Of a DNA stretch of 64,000 nucleotides, positions 1 to 7,702 are shown in pieces. The position numbers and the translations under genes are program-made. The notes beneath the pieces were generated by a model. The model saw nothing but the letters and a program-made list of their open reading frames with translations, ran no database searches and was not told the origin of the DNA. The stretch lies in contig NZ_BBRX01000018.1 in assembly GCF_000829675.1 (NCBI RefSeq), positions 1 through 64,000 of the forward strand, read 5' to 3'. The stretch is from Acinetobacter rudis (GTDB taxonomy: Bacteria; Pseudomonadota; Gammaproteobacteria; Pseudomonadales; Moraxellaceae). Position 1 is the stretch's first letter. Each line of letters begins with the position of its first letter.

Positions 1-113
1 TTGGCGACAATAGCAAGAGTGAACCACCTGATCCCTTCCCGAACTCAGAAGTGAAACCTCTTCGCGCTGATGGTAGTGTGGGGTTACCCATGTGAGAGTA
101 AGTCATCGCCAGC
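1..113 (+). rRNA. rrf: 5S ribosomal RNA, 5' end cut by the window
   Basis: The stretch carries typical 5S landmarks: the block around CCCGAACTCAGAAGTGAAA, the GGTAGTGTGGGG helix, and a 3' end (GTCATCGCCAGC) that pairs with the first bases TTGGCGAC. Two or three bases of the 5' end are probably missing. It is the last gene of an rRNA operon whose 16S and 23S parts lie outside the window, and a terminator follows directly. Confidence 0.93.
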
Positions 114-128
114 TCATTATTCCTAAAG

Positions 129-162
129 ATCCCTCCGATAGTACATCGGGGGGATTTTTTTA
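129..162 (+). terminator. Terminator of the rRNA operon
   Basis: An 11-bp stem (ATCCCTCCGAT with ATCGGGGGGAT, one G-T pair) encloses the loop AGTAC and is followed by seven T. It lies 15 bases after the 5S gene, as expected for an rrn terminator. Confidence 0.85.
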
Positions 163-182
163 TGTGATAAATTCTCCAGATA

Positions 183-205
183 ACCTCTCGCCAAAAGGGA
201 GAGGT
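183..205 (-). terminator. Hairpin downstream of the flavoprotein gene
   Basis: ACCTCTC and GAGAGGT pair around a short GC/A loop just after the stop codon of the minus-strand flavoprotein gene. There is no T-run, so it may be a weak terminator or a small repeat-type palindrome. Confidence 0.4.
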
Positions 206-221
206 ATTAAAGATAGGTGTT

Positions 222-1592
222 TTAAAGCTGTTTGAATGCTCGGACAAGTGCAGTTCTGAGGCCTTCTTCTAACGTTGGGTGATAAAACGGCTTTGTTAGA
301 ACCTCATCGATCGTCAAATCTTCGGCAATGATCCATGAAAGTAAATGTGCCATGTGTTCTGCTGACTCAACAAAGAGTTCAGCGCCAAGCAATTTACGGC
401 TTTGCATGTCAACATAAACCTCAGCAGCGCCTTTGTTCTTACCGAGGACAGTTGCACGTCCTTGAGTTTCAAAAGAGACTTTTCCTGTAGCAAAAAGAAT
501 ATTTTTTTGAAGTAACTGCTTATGGCTTAAGCCTGCAATAGCCATTTCTGGGGCGCTAAATACAATTGAAAGCGGGCTAGGTGCATCTAGAGTTTGGATA
601 TTTGGAAAGTTGAGGCAGTTTTGGACGACATTACGTCCATCTGTAGCAGCAATATGCTGAATTGGATTTTGTGTATGAGCATCGCCAATGATAAAAATAG
701 GATAATCCGCAAGTTGTTTACTTGCATCATTAATTTTTAAGTTTTTAATATCCGCAAAAGTTGGGTCAATATTTTCAAGTTGAAGGCTACTTAATAGACT
801 TCTGCGACCAGTGGCAGAAAGGACATAGTCGACTTCAACTGTATGATCTTGATTGTTTTGCTTGAAGTTTAATATGACTTTTTCATTTTCTAAACGAACA
901 TGTTCTGGTAATACTTCAAAACGAATATCAAGCTCTTGGGACAATACATCTTGAGCGACTTGCTGTAATTCAGGACTGGTTAATGCGCCAACTTTACGAC
1001 TACGCGCAAATACAGTAGTTTTCACCCCTAAACGTGTCATGGCTTGAGCAAGTTCGATAGCAATGACACCACTGCCAATGACTGCCATAGATTGAGGAAG
1101 CTCTGTGAGCTCGAAGATATCATCAGAAGTAATCAAACGATCTTTTAGAATATTCTTCCAATCGGTATCGTAGTTAGGCGTGGAGCCAACGGCAATAATA
1201 AAAGTTTTGGCCTGATAACGTTGACCTGCGGCCTCAACAGTATTCTCATTAATAAATTTTGCTGAAGCTGAAATTTTATGTTCTGGATTCCAACGATCAA
1301 CATCTTTAATGGTTGCAGCAGTAAATTGATCACGAAGTTTGCGGACATGTGGCATGACTTGAGAGGTGTCAATTGTCCCTGTACTTGATAATGCAACCTC
1401 ATCTGCATGTTCAATATCATGCATACGGTTTGCAGTCGAGATCAGGACTTTGCTTGGCATACATCCAACACGTGCACAAGTTGTATCCCAAGGCCCTTGG
1501 TTGATGATGAGAATATTTTGAGTATGTTTTACTGCTTCTTTATAGGCACTAATTCCTGCCGTACCTGCACCAATGATAATAATATCGTACAT
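222..1592 (-). CDS. Dihydrolipoyl dehydrogenase-like FAD/NAD disulfide oxidoreductase
   Basis: A 456-residue class I pyridine-nucleotide disulfide oxidoreductase. It has the N-terminal FAD-binding GAGTAG loop (about residues 8-13), the redox-active cysteine pair C39/C44 (CARVGC), a second dinucleotide-binding GSGVIA motif near residue 172, and a C-terminal dimerisation domain with the catalytic His-Glu dyad (H438 and E443 in HPTLEE). Family members oxidise dihydrolipoamide, glutathione or Hg(II). The N-terminus resembles the Lpd/mercuric reductase branch, but the paired C-terminal cysteines of mercuric reductases are absent. No 2-oxoacid dehydrogenase genes are nearby, so it is probably a stand-alone paralogue whose true substrate is uncertain. 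The gene is monocistronic and points toward the rRNA operon. Confidence 0.85.
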   Translation of the reverse strand: MYDIIIIGAGTAGISAYKEAVKHTQNILIINQGPWDTTCARVGCMPSKVLISTANRMHDIEHADEVALSSTGTIDTSQVMPHVRKLRDQFTAATIKDVDRWNPEHKISASAKFINENTVEAAGQRYQAKTFIIAVGSTPNYDTDWKNILKDRLITSDDIFELTELPQSMAVIGSGVIAIELAQAMTRLGVKTTVFARSRKVGALTSPELQQVAQDVLSQELDIRFEVLPEHVRLENEKVILNFKQNNQDHTVEVDYVLSATGRRSLLSSLQLENIDPTFADIKNLKINDASKQLADYPIFIIGDAHTQNPIQHIAATDGRNVVQNCLNFPNIQTLDAPSPLSIVFSAPEMAIAGLSHKQLLQKNILFATGKVSFETQGRATVLGKNKGAAEVYVDMQSRKLLGAELFVESAEHMAHLLSWIIAEDLTIDEVLTKPFYHPTLEEGLRTALVRAFKQL

Positions 1593-1767
1593 TGTCCAAC
1601 CCTAAATGCGATGACTGAATAAGAATGATTTGAAGCTATGAATATGTTGAGTTCATTACAGTTTTGTTCAAGAATAAAATGTAGTTAGTACTTTAGTTGT
1701 TAACTTAGCATGATTTATATATTTTTGAAGTCCCGTATAAAGCCTGTTTAAAGTATTTAGCGCAGAC

Positions 1768-1875
1768 TTAATGTACAGCTGTGCCCATACTCACACCAAC
1801 AGTTGGACGTACATTCATTGAACTACAAGCAGAAACGAATATTAAGGTTGTGAGGATGATCATCAATTTTTTCAT
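1768..1875 (-). CDS. Very small lipoprotein (35 residues)
   Basis: The reading frame encodes 35 residues. It starts MKKLMIILTTLIF and has a lipobox VSAC, so lipidation would be at Cys18, leaving a mature peptide of only about 18 residues that ends GVSMGTAVH. A clear GGAG ribosome-binding site lies 9 bases before the ATG, which supports translation. The peptide is too short for automatic gene callers. Function is unknown. By analogy with other tiny bacterial lipoproteins it would sit in the inner or outer membrane; this is inference. Confidence 0.65.
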   Translation of the reverse strand: MKKLMIILTTLIFVSACSSMNVRPTVGVSMGTAVH

Positions 1876-2063
1876 GTGCTTAGACTCCATTAGATACTAA
1901 GACTCTAAAGGAATTATTATTTTTGATTGTTGGAGATCAGTTACTAAAGTTGAGATAAAACATATAAGTAAGTTAACCAATTTGTTTTAAACCGATCAGT
2001 CGAGTTAAATGACTTTGTTTAATTGCTAACTTACTCATATGTCCAGTATTTTAGATCAGATGA

Positions 2064-2399
2064 CTAGTCATCTAATAAATCCATTTGTTTCGCAATCTGA
2101 TATAAATTGTTAGAGCGATTGCCTGTACGACAAAACATCAGGATTGGTTTTGGTAAGGTATTGTAGTGGTTGGCAAAAGTTCGAACATCTACCTCTGTAA
2201 TTTGTCCCGCAATAATGGGTTGAAAGACGTAATCTAAACCAGCTTGACGTGCAGCTTCTTCGATTTGAGCACTACTAGGTTGCTCTGAACCACCTTCAAA
2301 GTCTGGTCGATTATTAATGATCGATTTAAACCCTTTTTCAACCACTTGATTGACATGTTCAGGTCCAATTTGACCAGCAAAGCCGACAGATTCACTCAT
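2064..2399 (-). CDS. DUF442 / Blh-type phosphatase or sulfurtransferase-like protein
   Basis: A 111-residue protein of the TIGR01244/DUF442 family, which has a tyrosine-phosphatase-like fold and is often found with sulfide-oxidising proteins or fused to beta-lactamase-fold persulfide dioxygenases. The active-site loop is CRTGNR (Cys90 to Arg95), giving a cysteine nucleophile that could carry phosphate or sulfur. The N-terminal GQIGPEHV and central INNRPD segments are family hallmarks. The gene is alone between a small lipoprotein gene and a divergent hydrolase gene. The biochemical role is not settled in the family. Confidence 0.8.
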   Translation of the reverse strand: MSESVGFAGQIGPEHVNQVVEKGFKSIINNRPDFEGGSEQPSSAQIEEAARQAGLDYVFQPIIAGQITEVDVRTFANHYNTLPKPILMFCRTGNRSNNLYQIAKQMDLLDD

Positions 2400-2522
2400 T
2401 TTTTACAAACCATTATGTTAAAAATACTATGTTGGTATCATAGCACTAAGCAGGGATCTCAGTTGAGCTGCTTGTGAAAATTTATAATGGAAAGTGTTCG
2501 GCGATATACTCATGGAGAAAGA

Positions 2523-3419
2523 ATGTACTCTTACACTGTAGAGCCGCTCTATATACAAAGCGGTAAGGATGTAATCGCAGCCGATTTTTATCGACCTAAA
2601 AATATTAAAAAGCCCGCGATTATTGTTATGGCACATGGTTTTGCAGCATTAAGACAATTTAAGCTGGTTGCTTTTGCTCAGCGCTTTGCACAAGCAGGTT
2701 ATGCCGTCATTTTATTTGACTATCGTTATTGGGGAGGAAGTACAGGGACACCTAGAGAGCTGGTTTCTCTTGATGAGCAGCAAAATGACTGGAAGACAGT
2801 AATTCAATATCTACATGCACAAAAAACATTAAATACAAGAAAAATAGTCCTGTGGGGTACTTCTCTAAGTGGGGGCTATGTTTTAAGTTTGGCCTCAGAG
2901 CTTCAACGTATTCATGCAGTCATTGCACAAATTCCTTATGTAGATGGCACTGAAACTGTTAAGAATTATCCTATTCAATATCTGCCTAGAGCCCTAAAAC
3001 TGTCAAGTCAGGATTATATGGGGGCGAAAGTTGGGCTAACCGCGAAAACATTGCCCGTCGTAAGTGCACAATCATTGTGTATAATGCCAAACAAAGATTG
3101 TTACCAAGGGTTTAAGTCTATTCTTCACGCTGATTATTATTGGAGTGGTGAAGTTCCTGCTCGGGTGTTCTTTAACTTAATCCGTTATAGACCCATTACC
3201 AGCCTTCGTAAGATTAATATTCCAGTGTTATTTATTGCGGCAAAACAAGACAGTTGGATCCCAATTGAATCTAGCCGCGAGGCAGCAACCAATATTGCAC
3301 CTTTTGTAGATTATTACGAATGGGATATGGCGCATTTCGATATTTATCATGGCCAGTGGTTGGAAAAAGCTATCTCGACCCAATTAGAGTTTTTACATCA
3401 GCATATTGGAGTGAATTAA
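2523..3419 (+). CDS. Alpha/beta hydrolase
   Basis: A 298-residue serine hydrolase of the alpha/beta fold. The oxyanion segment MAHGF, the nucleophile elbow GTSLSGG (Ser about residue 118) and a late Asp (KQDSW) and His (MAHFD) give the expected catalytic triad, in the dienelactone-hydrolase/peptidase-like branch. The start at 2523 is chosen because GGAG lies 5 bases before it; an in-frame ATG at 2487 has no ribosome-binding site. The stop codon overlaps nothing but is directly adjacent to the trxC start, so the two are probably co-transcribed. Substrate is unknown. Confidence 0.8.
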   Translation: MYSYTVEPLYIQSGKDVIAADFYRPKNIKKPAIIVMAHGFAALRQFKLVAFAQRFAQAGYAVILFDYRYWGGSTGTPRELVSLDEQQNDWKTVIQYLHAQKTLNTRKIVLWGTSLSGGYVLSLASELQRIHAVIAQIPYVDGTETVKNYPIQYLPRALKLSSQDYMGAKVGLTAKTLPVVSAQSLCIMPNKDCYQGFKSILHADYYWSGEVPARVFFNLIRYRPITSLRKINIPVLFIAAKQDSWIPIESSREAATNIAPFVDYYEWDMAHFDIYHGQWLEKAISTQLEFLHQHIGVN

Positions 3420-3857
3420 ATGATTGTTGTGTGTCCTGCATGCCTAGCAAAAAATCGAGTGCCTCAAGAGCAACTTGAAGCAAATCCAACATGTGGCCAG
3501 TGTAAAGAAGCTTTAATTCCTTTAGTTCCAATTGAGTTAAATGAAAAAAACTTTAGTCAATTTATTCAAAATAGTGACTTGCCGATTTTGATAGATTTGT
3601 GGGCTGAGTGGTGTAATCCTTGTAAAATGATGGCACCGCATTTTCAGGAGTTGGCACAACATTATCCAAATGTGGTTTTTGCTAAAATAGATACTGAAAA
3701 TAATCCTCGGCTGAGTCAGGCTTTTAATATTCGTAGTATTCCAACTTTAGTTCTTATGAACAAAACAACTGAGGTTGCTCGTGTCAGTGGCGCGATGCGA
3801 TCTCAACAGTTAAAACAATGGCTAGATCAACAGCTAGCCGCCAACACGTGGAGTTAA
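3420..3857 (+). CDS. trxC: Thioredoxin 2 (TrxC)
   Basis: A 145-residue cytosolic protein with an N-terminal zinc site (CPAC at 5-8 and CGQC at 25-28) and a C-terminal thioredoxin fold, the architecture that separates TrxC from TrxA. It reduces protein disulfides and is usually linked to oxidative stress. The active site reads WCNPCK (Cys65/Cys68) instead of the near-universal WCGPCK; the Gly-to-Asn change should alter redox potential or specificity. The cis-proline loop (SIPT) is intact. It starts immediately after the hydrolase stop codon and is followed at 2 bases by a thioesterase gene, so the three form an operon. Confidence 0.9.
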   Translation: MIVVCPACLAKNRVPQEQLEANPTCGQCKEALIPLVPIELNEKNFSQFIQNSDLPILIDLWAEWCNPCKMMAPHFQELAQHYPNVVFAKIDTENNPRLSQAFNIRSIPTLVLMNKTTEVARVSGAMRSQQLKQWLDQQLAANTWS

Positions 3858-3858
3858 T

Positions 3859-4281
3859 GTGTCAGATTCTCATCTTATGCCAGAAGGGACCTTGTCGCTT
3901 CAAACCATCGCTATGCCTGCAGACACCAACTGGAGTGGTGACGTTTTTGGTGGATGGATTGTATCGCAAATGGATTTGGCAGGAGCAATTCATGCAGAGC
4001 GTTTTAGTCAAGGACGCTGTGCAACCATTTCGATTAATCAAATGAACTTTTTAGTTCCTGTGAAAGTCGGTAATGTGGTGAGTTGTTATACGAAAATTTT
4101 GCATGTAGGGAATACCTCAATTCAAATGCAAATTGAAGTATGGGAAAGTCATGATCGCTCACGTGCGCCTATTCAGGTCACAGAGGGCGTATTTACCTTT
4201 GTTGCTGTAGACAGTAATGGCTCAAAACGCCAAATACCAGCAGAAGCAAAACAGCAATTTTTAGATGCTCAAGCAAGCTAA
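3859..4281 (+). CDS. Acyl-CoA thioesterase, YciA-like hotdog fold
   Basis: A 140-residue single-hotdog protein. The catalytic region NWSGDVFGGWIVSQMD (residues 24-39) has the Asn and Asp positions and the helix of YciA/BACH-type acyl-CoA hydrolases, which cleave acyl-CoA to free acid and CoA. Translation begins at GTG with GGAG 5 bases upstream. It is third in the operon with the alpha/beta hydrolase and trxC genes and ends at a strong bidirectional terminator. Confidence 0.85.
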   Translation: MSDSHLMPEGTLSLQTIAMPADTNWSGDVFGGWIVSQMDLAGAIHAERFSQGRCATISINQMNFLVPVKVGNVVSCYTKILHVGNTSIQMQIEVWESHDRSRAPIQVTEGVFTFVAVDSNGSKRQIPAEAKQQFLDAQAS

Positions 4282-4285
4282 GTTT

Positions 4286-4316
4286 AAAAACCCCAAAAGA
4301 TAATTTTGGGGTTTTT
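4286..4316. terminator. Bidirectional terminator between convergent genes
   Basis: AAAAACCCCAAAA pairs perfectly with TTTTGGGGTTTTT around the loop GATAA. A/T tracts on both sides allow it to stop both the thioesterase operon and the opposing DUF4442 gene. Confidence 0.9.
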
Positions 4317-4339
4317 AGTCAATATTTTTAGATTGCCAA

Positions 4340-4834
4340 TTATTTTTTACGTTTAGGCAGCCAAGCCCAAAGCATTTGACATTGAATTGGCTCATTACCT
4401 GCATCATCTATCACTGTGACAGGGATGAGAAGTTCACCTTTTTCATGCTCTAAAATAAACTGTTGCTGCTCAGCACTTAGTGTTGCTGTTGCTGTAAGCC
4501 CACCACTGGCTACCTTTAAGTAGTCAATATGCAAAGTCTTAATCAATAAAATTCGCTCATCAGGAACATGTAAACCAGTCAGAAATCCTGTTGCTGTTTC
4601 AGCTAAAAGCGCCATAGCAGCTGCGTGTACACCTTTGATATGGTTTTGCATACTTCGCTGATTTTCAATGCGAACCTTAACGTGATCTGCATCTACTTCC
4701 AAATAACGAATATTGGCTGTACCGACCATAGGAACGACGCGACCAAAAGCTTTACTCCATAGCGTACTGCGAAGGCCTTTGGGAAATTTGGATGTTGCTT
4801 TAACCAATTTGGATAAGCGGTTGGACTGTGTCAT
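4340..4834 (-). CDS. DUF4442 hotdog-fold thioesterase-like protein
   Basis: A 164-residue protein of the DUF4442 hotdog family, related to PaaI/YiiD-type thioesterases. The central QNHIKGVHAAAM segment corresponds to the substrate-binding helix. The start at 4834 (MTQSNR) is preferred because GGGA lies 9 bases before it; a TTG six codons upstream would extend it without a ribosome-binding site. It follows yajQ on the same strand with 36 bases between them, so it is probably the second gene of that transcript. Substrate is unknown. Confidence 0.75.
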   Translation of the reverse strand: MTQSNRLSKLVKATSKFPKGLRSTLWSKAFGRVVPMVGTANIRYLEVDADHVKVRIENQRSMQNHIKGVHAAAMALLAETATGFLTGLHVPDERILLIKTLHIDYLKVASGGLTATATLSAEQQQFILEHEKGELLIPVTVIDDAGNEPIQCQMLWAWLPKRKK

Positions 4835-4870
4835 AGAAATCATTCCCATCAATGAGCAAAATCTAAGCTA

Positions 4871-5359
4871 TTAATCTTTAAAGTTATTGAACTGTAGGGG
4901 AACACCAAACTGCTGTTCTTTCAAAAATGCCATGATTTGTTGCAAAGTATCACGTTTTTTATCTGTGACTCGAATTTTGTCACCCTGGATAGAAGACTGC
5001 ACTTTAACACCGCTTTCTTTAATGGCTTTATTAATTTTTTTCGCAGTATCTGAGTCAAGACCATCTTTAAGTTTGATGACTTGGATAACATTTTTGCCTG
5101 AAGCTGTCATTTTTTGTGGATCAAGTGCTTGGATATCTACTTTACGTTTGAAAAAATGATTTTCAAGCATGCTATAGACTTGCTCGCATTGGAAATCGCT
5201 TTCGGTACTGATTTTAATTTCTTTGGCTTTTTCATTAAGTTCAATAGAAACATCTTGACCACGGAAGTCAAAGCGGGTCGCAATCTCTTTTTGAGTGTTT
5301 TGAACGGCATGATTTACTTCAAAAACTTCTAATTCAGATACAATATCGAAAGATGGCAT
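4871..5359 (-). CDS. yajQ: YajQ family nucleotide-binding protein
   Basis: A 162-residue protein, the full family length, starting MPSFDIVSELEVFEV. Members fold as two ferredoxin-like domains and bind nucleotides; homologues in Xanthomonas and Pseudomonas act as cyclic di-GMP receptors. The typical FDFRGQD segment (about residues 30-36) and C-terminal QFNNFKD are present. It is the first gene of a short minus-strand unit with the DUF4442 gene and is divergent from a rhodanese gene. The role as a c-di-GMP effector in this organism is inferred from the family. Confidence 0.93.
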   Translation of the reverse strand: MPSFDIVSELEVFEVNHAVQNTQKEIATRFDFRGQDVSIELNEKAKEIKISTESDFQCEQVYSMLENHFFKRKVDIQALDPQKMTASGKNVIQVIKLKDGLDSDTAKKINKAIKESGVKVQSSIQGDKIRVTDKKRDTLQQIMAFLKEQQFGVPLQFNNFKD

Positions 5360-5451
5360 GGTTTAGACCTTTACAAATGGAAAGAATATCTGAGATGCTA
5401 AGGGCGGTTTCTTCTTTTGCCAAGTGTTTGTTTACATCAAAGGAGTACGTA

Positions 5452-5766
5452 ATGATCCGTAAGCAAGAAATTACCACATTTGAGTTCCCAGAAAACGCTG
5501 TAATTTGGGATGTTCGCGATATAAAAGCTTTTTCTGAAGGACATATTCAGGGGGCTGTAAATCAGCCGATTGATCATCTTGATGAGGAGTGTCTAACTCA
5601 GGTGTCATCGGATCAGACAATTTATATTTTATGTGGCGGTGGTAGCAAAGCTCCACGAGCAGCTGAAAAATTAGAAAGTTTGGATAGTTCAAGAGATTAT
5701 GTTGTATTGATGGGGGGGACTCGTGCCGCCCGTGATGCAGGCTTAACTTTGGTCGAAGGTGCTTAA
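5452..5766 (+). CDS. Single-domain rhodanese-like sulfurtransferase
   Basis: A 104-residue rhodanese domain. The N-terminal WDVRDIKAFSEGHIQGA contains the conserved Asp and the 'E-GHI-GA' signature, and the active-site loop is CGGGSKA with Cys61 as the persulfide carrier. AGGAG lies 6 bases before the ATG at 5452, so an upstream in-frame extension to 5353 overlapping yajQ is rejected. It would move sulfane sulfur to thiol acceptors in the cytosol. It is a single gene divergent from yajQ. Confidence 0.85.
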   Translation: MIRKQEITTFEFPENAVIWDVRDIKAFSEGHIQGAVNQPIDHLDEECLTQVSSDQTIYILCGGGSKAPRAAEKLESLDSSRDYVVLMGGTRAARDAGLTLVEGA

Positions 5767-5796
5767 GTCATCAATTCAACAGTACTGATCTAAACA

Positions 5797-5823
5797 ATGA
5801 AGCGAACAGATTGTTCGCTTCAT
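5797..5823. terminator. Hairpin after the rhodanese gene
   Basis: ATGAAGCGAA pairs perfectly with TTCGCTTCAT around a 7-base loop. The following bases are AT-rich but there is no long T-run, so termination is likely but not certain. Confidence 0.55.
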
Positions 5824-5936
5824 ATAAAACTAGAAAAATAAATTTATAAATAAAAAATTAACTGCGACTCATCACAATATGCTGTTATTTACTTATTCAC
5901 TTCATTTTAAAAAATCACGTTATTCTAAATCGCAGC

Positions 5937-6980
5937 TCATTGCGCGTTATTGGCACGATCGACCAACATGGCATCACCATAGCTAAAGAACCGATATTGT
6001 TGCGCTACGGCGTGTTTATACGCATTTAATACATGGTCTCGGCTAGTGAGTGCCGAAACTAGCATAAGTAAGGTGGATTCAGGAAGATGGAAGTTGGTAA
6101 TTAAGCGATCTACTACACAAAATTGGTATCCAGGGTAGATAAAGATTTGAGTATCACCCGTCCATGCGCCAATTTTACCATGACAAGCCTGTGCAGCACT
6201 TTCCAGCGCCCGCGTTGCTGTCGTACCAACCGCGATAACTTTATTGCCACGCGCTTGTGTTTCTTGAATTTTTAGGGCTGTTTCTTCAGTTACTTCACAC
6301 CATTCACTATGCATAATGTGATTTTCGATGTCTGTGGTTCGTACAGGAAGGAAAGTACCAGCACCAACATGTAAGGTGACAAATACAGTGTTTACACCTT
6401 TGGCAGCAAGCGCTTCTAATAAAGCTTGATCAAAGTGCAAACTTGCAGTTGGGGCAGCAACACTGGCCAGCTTTTCTGGATTGTTAAAAACGGTTTGATA
6501 ACGAACCGTGTCGATCTCTTCTGCTTCACGATTAAAATAAGGTGGGATCGGTAACTGGCCGTATTGATCAAGCACTTGTAAAATTGGTTGAGAAAACTCA
6601 ACGATAAATAAATTTTCATGGCGACCCGTCACTGTTACAGGAACCTGATCTGGGCCAATAAATAATTCTGCACCAGCTTTGGGAGAGTTACTGGCCTTAA
6701 TGTGACAGTGTGCAGTCGTCTGATTAAAAATACGTTCAACCAAGAGTTCAACTGAACCACCTGTGGCACGTTTACCTTTTAGACGAGCCTTCATGACCTT
6801 CGTGTCATTAAGCACAAGTAGATCACCGGCTTCAAACAGCTCTAAAATGTCTACAAAGTGTAAGTCATGATGACGGCCATCAGCGCCTAAATGAAGTAGA
6901 CGTGAGGCACTGCGGTTGTCTAAGGGATAACGAGCAATCAGCTCATCAGGGAGATCGAAGCTAAAATCAGAGAGTTGCAT
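5937..6980 (-). CDS. queA: tRNA S-adenosylmethionine ribosyltransferase-isomerase (QueA)
   Basis: A 347-residue protein matching QueA along its length. It transfers and isomerises the ribosyl part of S-adenosylmethionine onto 7-aminomethyl-7-deazaguanine at tRNA position 34, forming epoxyqueuosine. Recognisable blocks are [12 protein letters not shown] at the start, [21 protein letters not shown] and the C-terminal [15 protein letters not shown]. In many gammaproteobacteria tgt follows queA; here queA reads away from the tRNA-Leu gene and tgt is not in view. The start has no strong ribosome-binding site but matches the family N-terminus. Confidence 0.96.
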   Translation of the reverse strand: MQLSDFSFDLPDELIARYPLDNRSASRLLHLGADGRHHDLHFVDILELFEAGDLLVLNDTKVMKARLKGKRATGGSVELLVERIFNQTTAHCHIKASNSPKAGAELFIGPDQVPVTVTGRHENLFIVEFSQPILQVLDQYGQLPIPPYFNREAEEIDTVRYQTVFNNPEKLASVAAPTASLHFDQALLEALAAKGVNTVFVTLHVGAGTFLPVRTTDIENHIMHSEWCEVTEETALKIQETQARGNKVIAVGTTATRALESAAQACHGKIGAWTGDTQIFIYPGYQFCVVDRLITNFHLPESTLLMLVSALTSRDHVLNAYKHAVAQQYRFFSYGDAMLVDRANNAQ

Positions 6981-7164
6981 GAGCAGGGGGAAATATGAAT
7001 AAAAATTAGCGCCAGTATAAACTTTTTTAATTTTTTTCGCTTATTTTGCTGATTTGTTAGTCAAAGAAAAGTTTTTTGCTTTAAAAATATTCAATTAAAA
7101 AAACTTGTCGTTGACAACCCAATAAATTCCGCTATCATACGCTACATAACGAAGCACACACCTT

Positions 7165-7251
7165 CCCGAGGTGGTGAAATTGGTAGACGCGGCGGACTCA
7201 AAATCCGCTGTCAGAGATGACGTGTCGGTTCGAGTCCGACCCTCGGGACCA
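7165..7251 (+). tRNA. tRNA-Leu, anticodon CAA
   Basis: An 87-base cloverleaf. The acceptor stem CCCGAGG pairs with CCTCGGG, the D-loop has the leucine-type AAATTGGTAGAC, the anticodon stem GCGGA/TCCGC holds the loop CTCAAAA (anticodon CAA, decoding UUG), the long variable arm is typical of class II tRNAs, and the T arm is GTCGG-TTCGAGT-CCGAC. CCA is encoded at 7249-7251. It marks the left edge of the accessory region. Confidence 0.96.
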
Positions 7252-7278
7252 TATTAAGAATCATGAGATTCTGTAAAC

Positions 7279-7311
7279 AACCCCAAGCATATTCAGCCTT
7301 GGGGTTTTTTA
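7279..7311 (+). terminator. Terminator of tRNA-Leu, first copy of repeat A
   Basis: AACCCCAAG pairs with CTTGGGGTT and is followed by a T-run. The hairpin plus the next 22 bases recur almost unchanged after the PAAR cargo and in a diverged form after the next cargo gene (see repeat A). Confidence 0.85.
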
Positions 7312-7333
7312 TTGCCTGTTGTTTGGGTTTTTA
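7282..7333. repeat. Repeat A, copy 1 (52 bp)
   Basis: This stretch, the tRNA-Leu terminator and its 3' flank, matches positions 9409-9460 at 51 of 52 bases. A third, degraded copy starts near 10599. The copies bracket the PAAR effector/immunity pair and then the next membrane-protein gene. All three are in the same orientation. Confidence 0.85.
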
Positions 7334-7702
7334 ATCGGGATGGATATTCTCTAGCTTTCATCCAGTATCAGCTATTACATTTGTATCAGTAGCAGCATAC
7401 TCAAACTAGATGTTTTAGAATCTTAAAAAGTGTTAAAGGACTGTTGAAAATAATGTTGTTGTAAGGAGGATATAAGTGTTTTTGTAGATTAAATGTAGTT
7501 ACTGAATTTTGGATATATTGGTGTTTATTTTTGATATAAAACACTTTATCTAATAATTATTAAAAATTAATGGCTTTAATTTAATGAATCCGGTTGGTAT
7601 GCGCAGGAAGTGAAAAAATCTGAATTGCCCTTGGTCAGTACTAAATTGTAGCCTCTGAAATTTCGTGTTAGTTTTTTAAACTACGTTATTTAAAAATAAA
7701 AA
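7334..7702. other. AT-rich gap before the PAAR gene
   Basis: About 370 bases with no convincing reading frame. The composition is AT-rich and unlike the flanking core genes. It probably contains the promoter of the PAAR effector gene, but no clear -35/-10 pair could be assigned. Confidence 0.5.

Noticed and set aside
222..1592. Mercuric reductase (merA)
   Set aside because: The N-terminal metal-binding domain and the C-terminal cysteine pair of MerA are missing, and no mer genes are nearby.
1407..1622. 71-codon frame antisense to the flavoprotein gene
   Set aside because: It lies opposite a well-supported enzyme with catalytic motifs and has no sign of its own translation.
5353..5451. In-frame N-terminal extension of the rhodanese gene overlapping yajQ
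   Set aside because: No ribosome-binding site before 5353, while AGGAG lies 6 bases before the ATG at 5452, and the extension is not part of a rhodanese domain.
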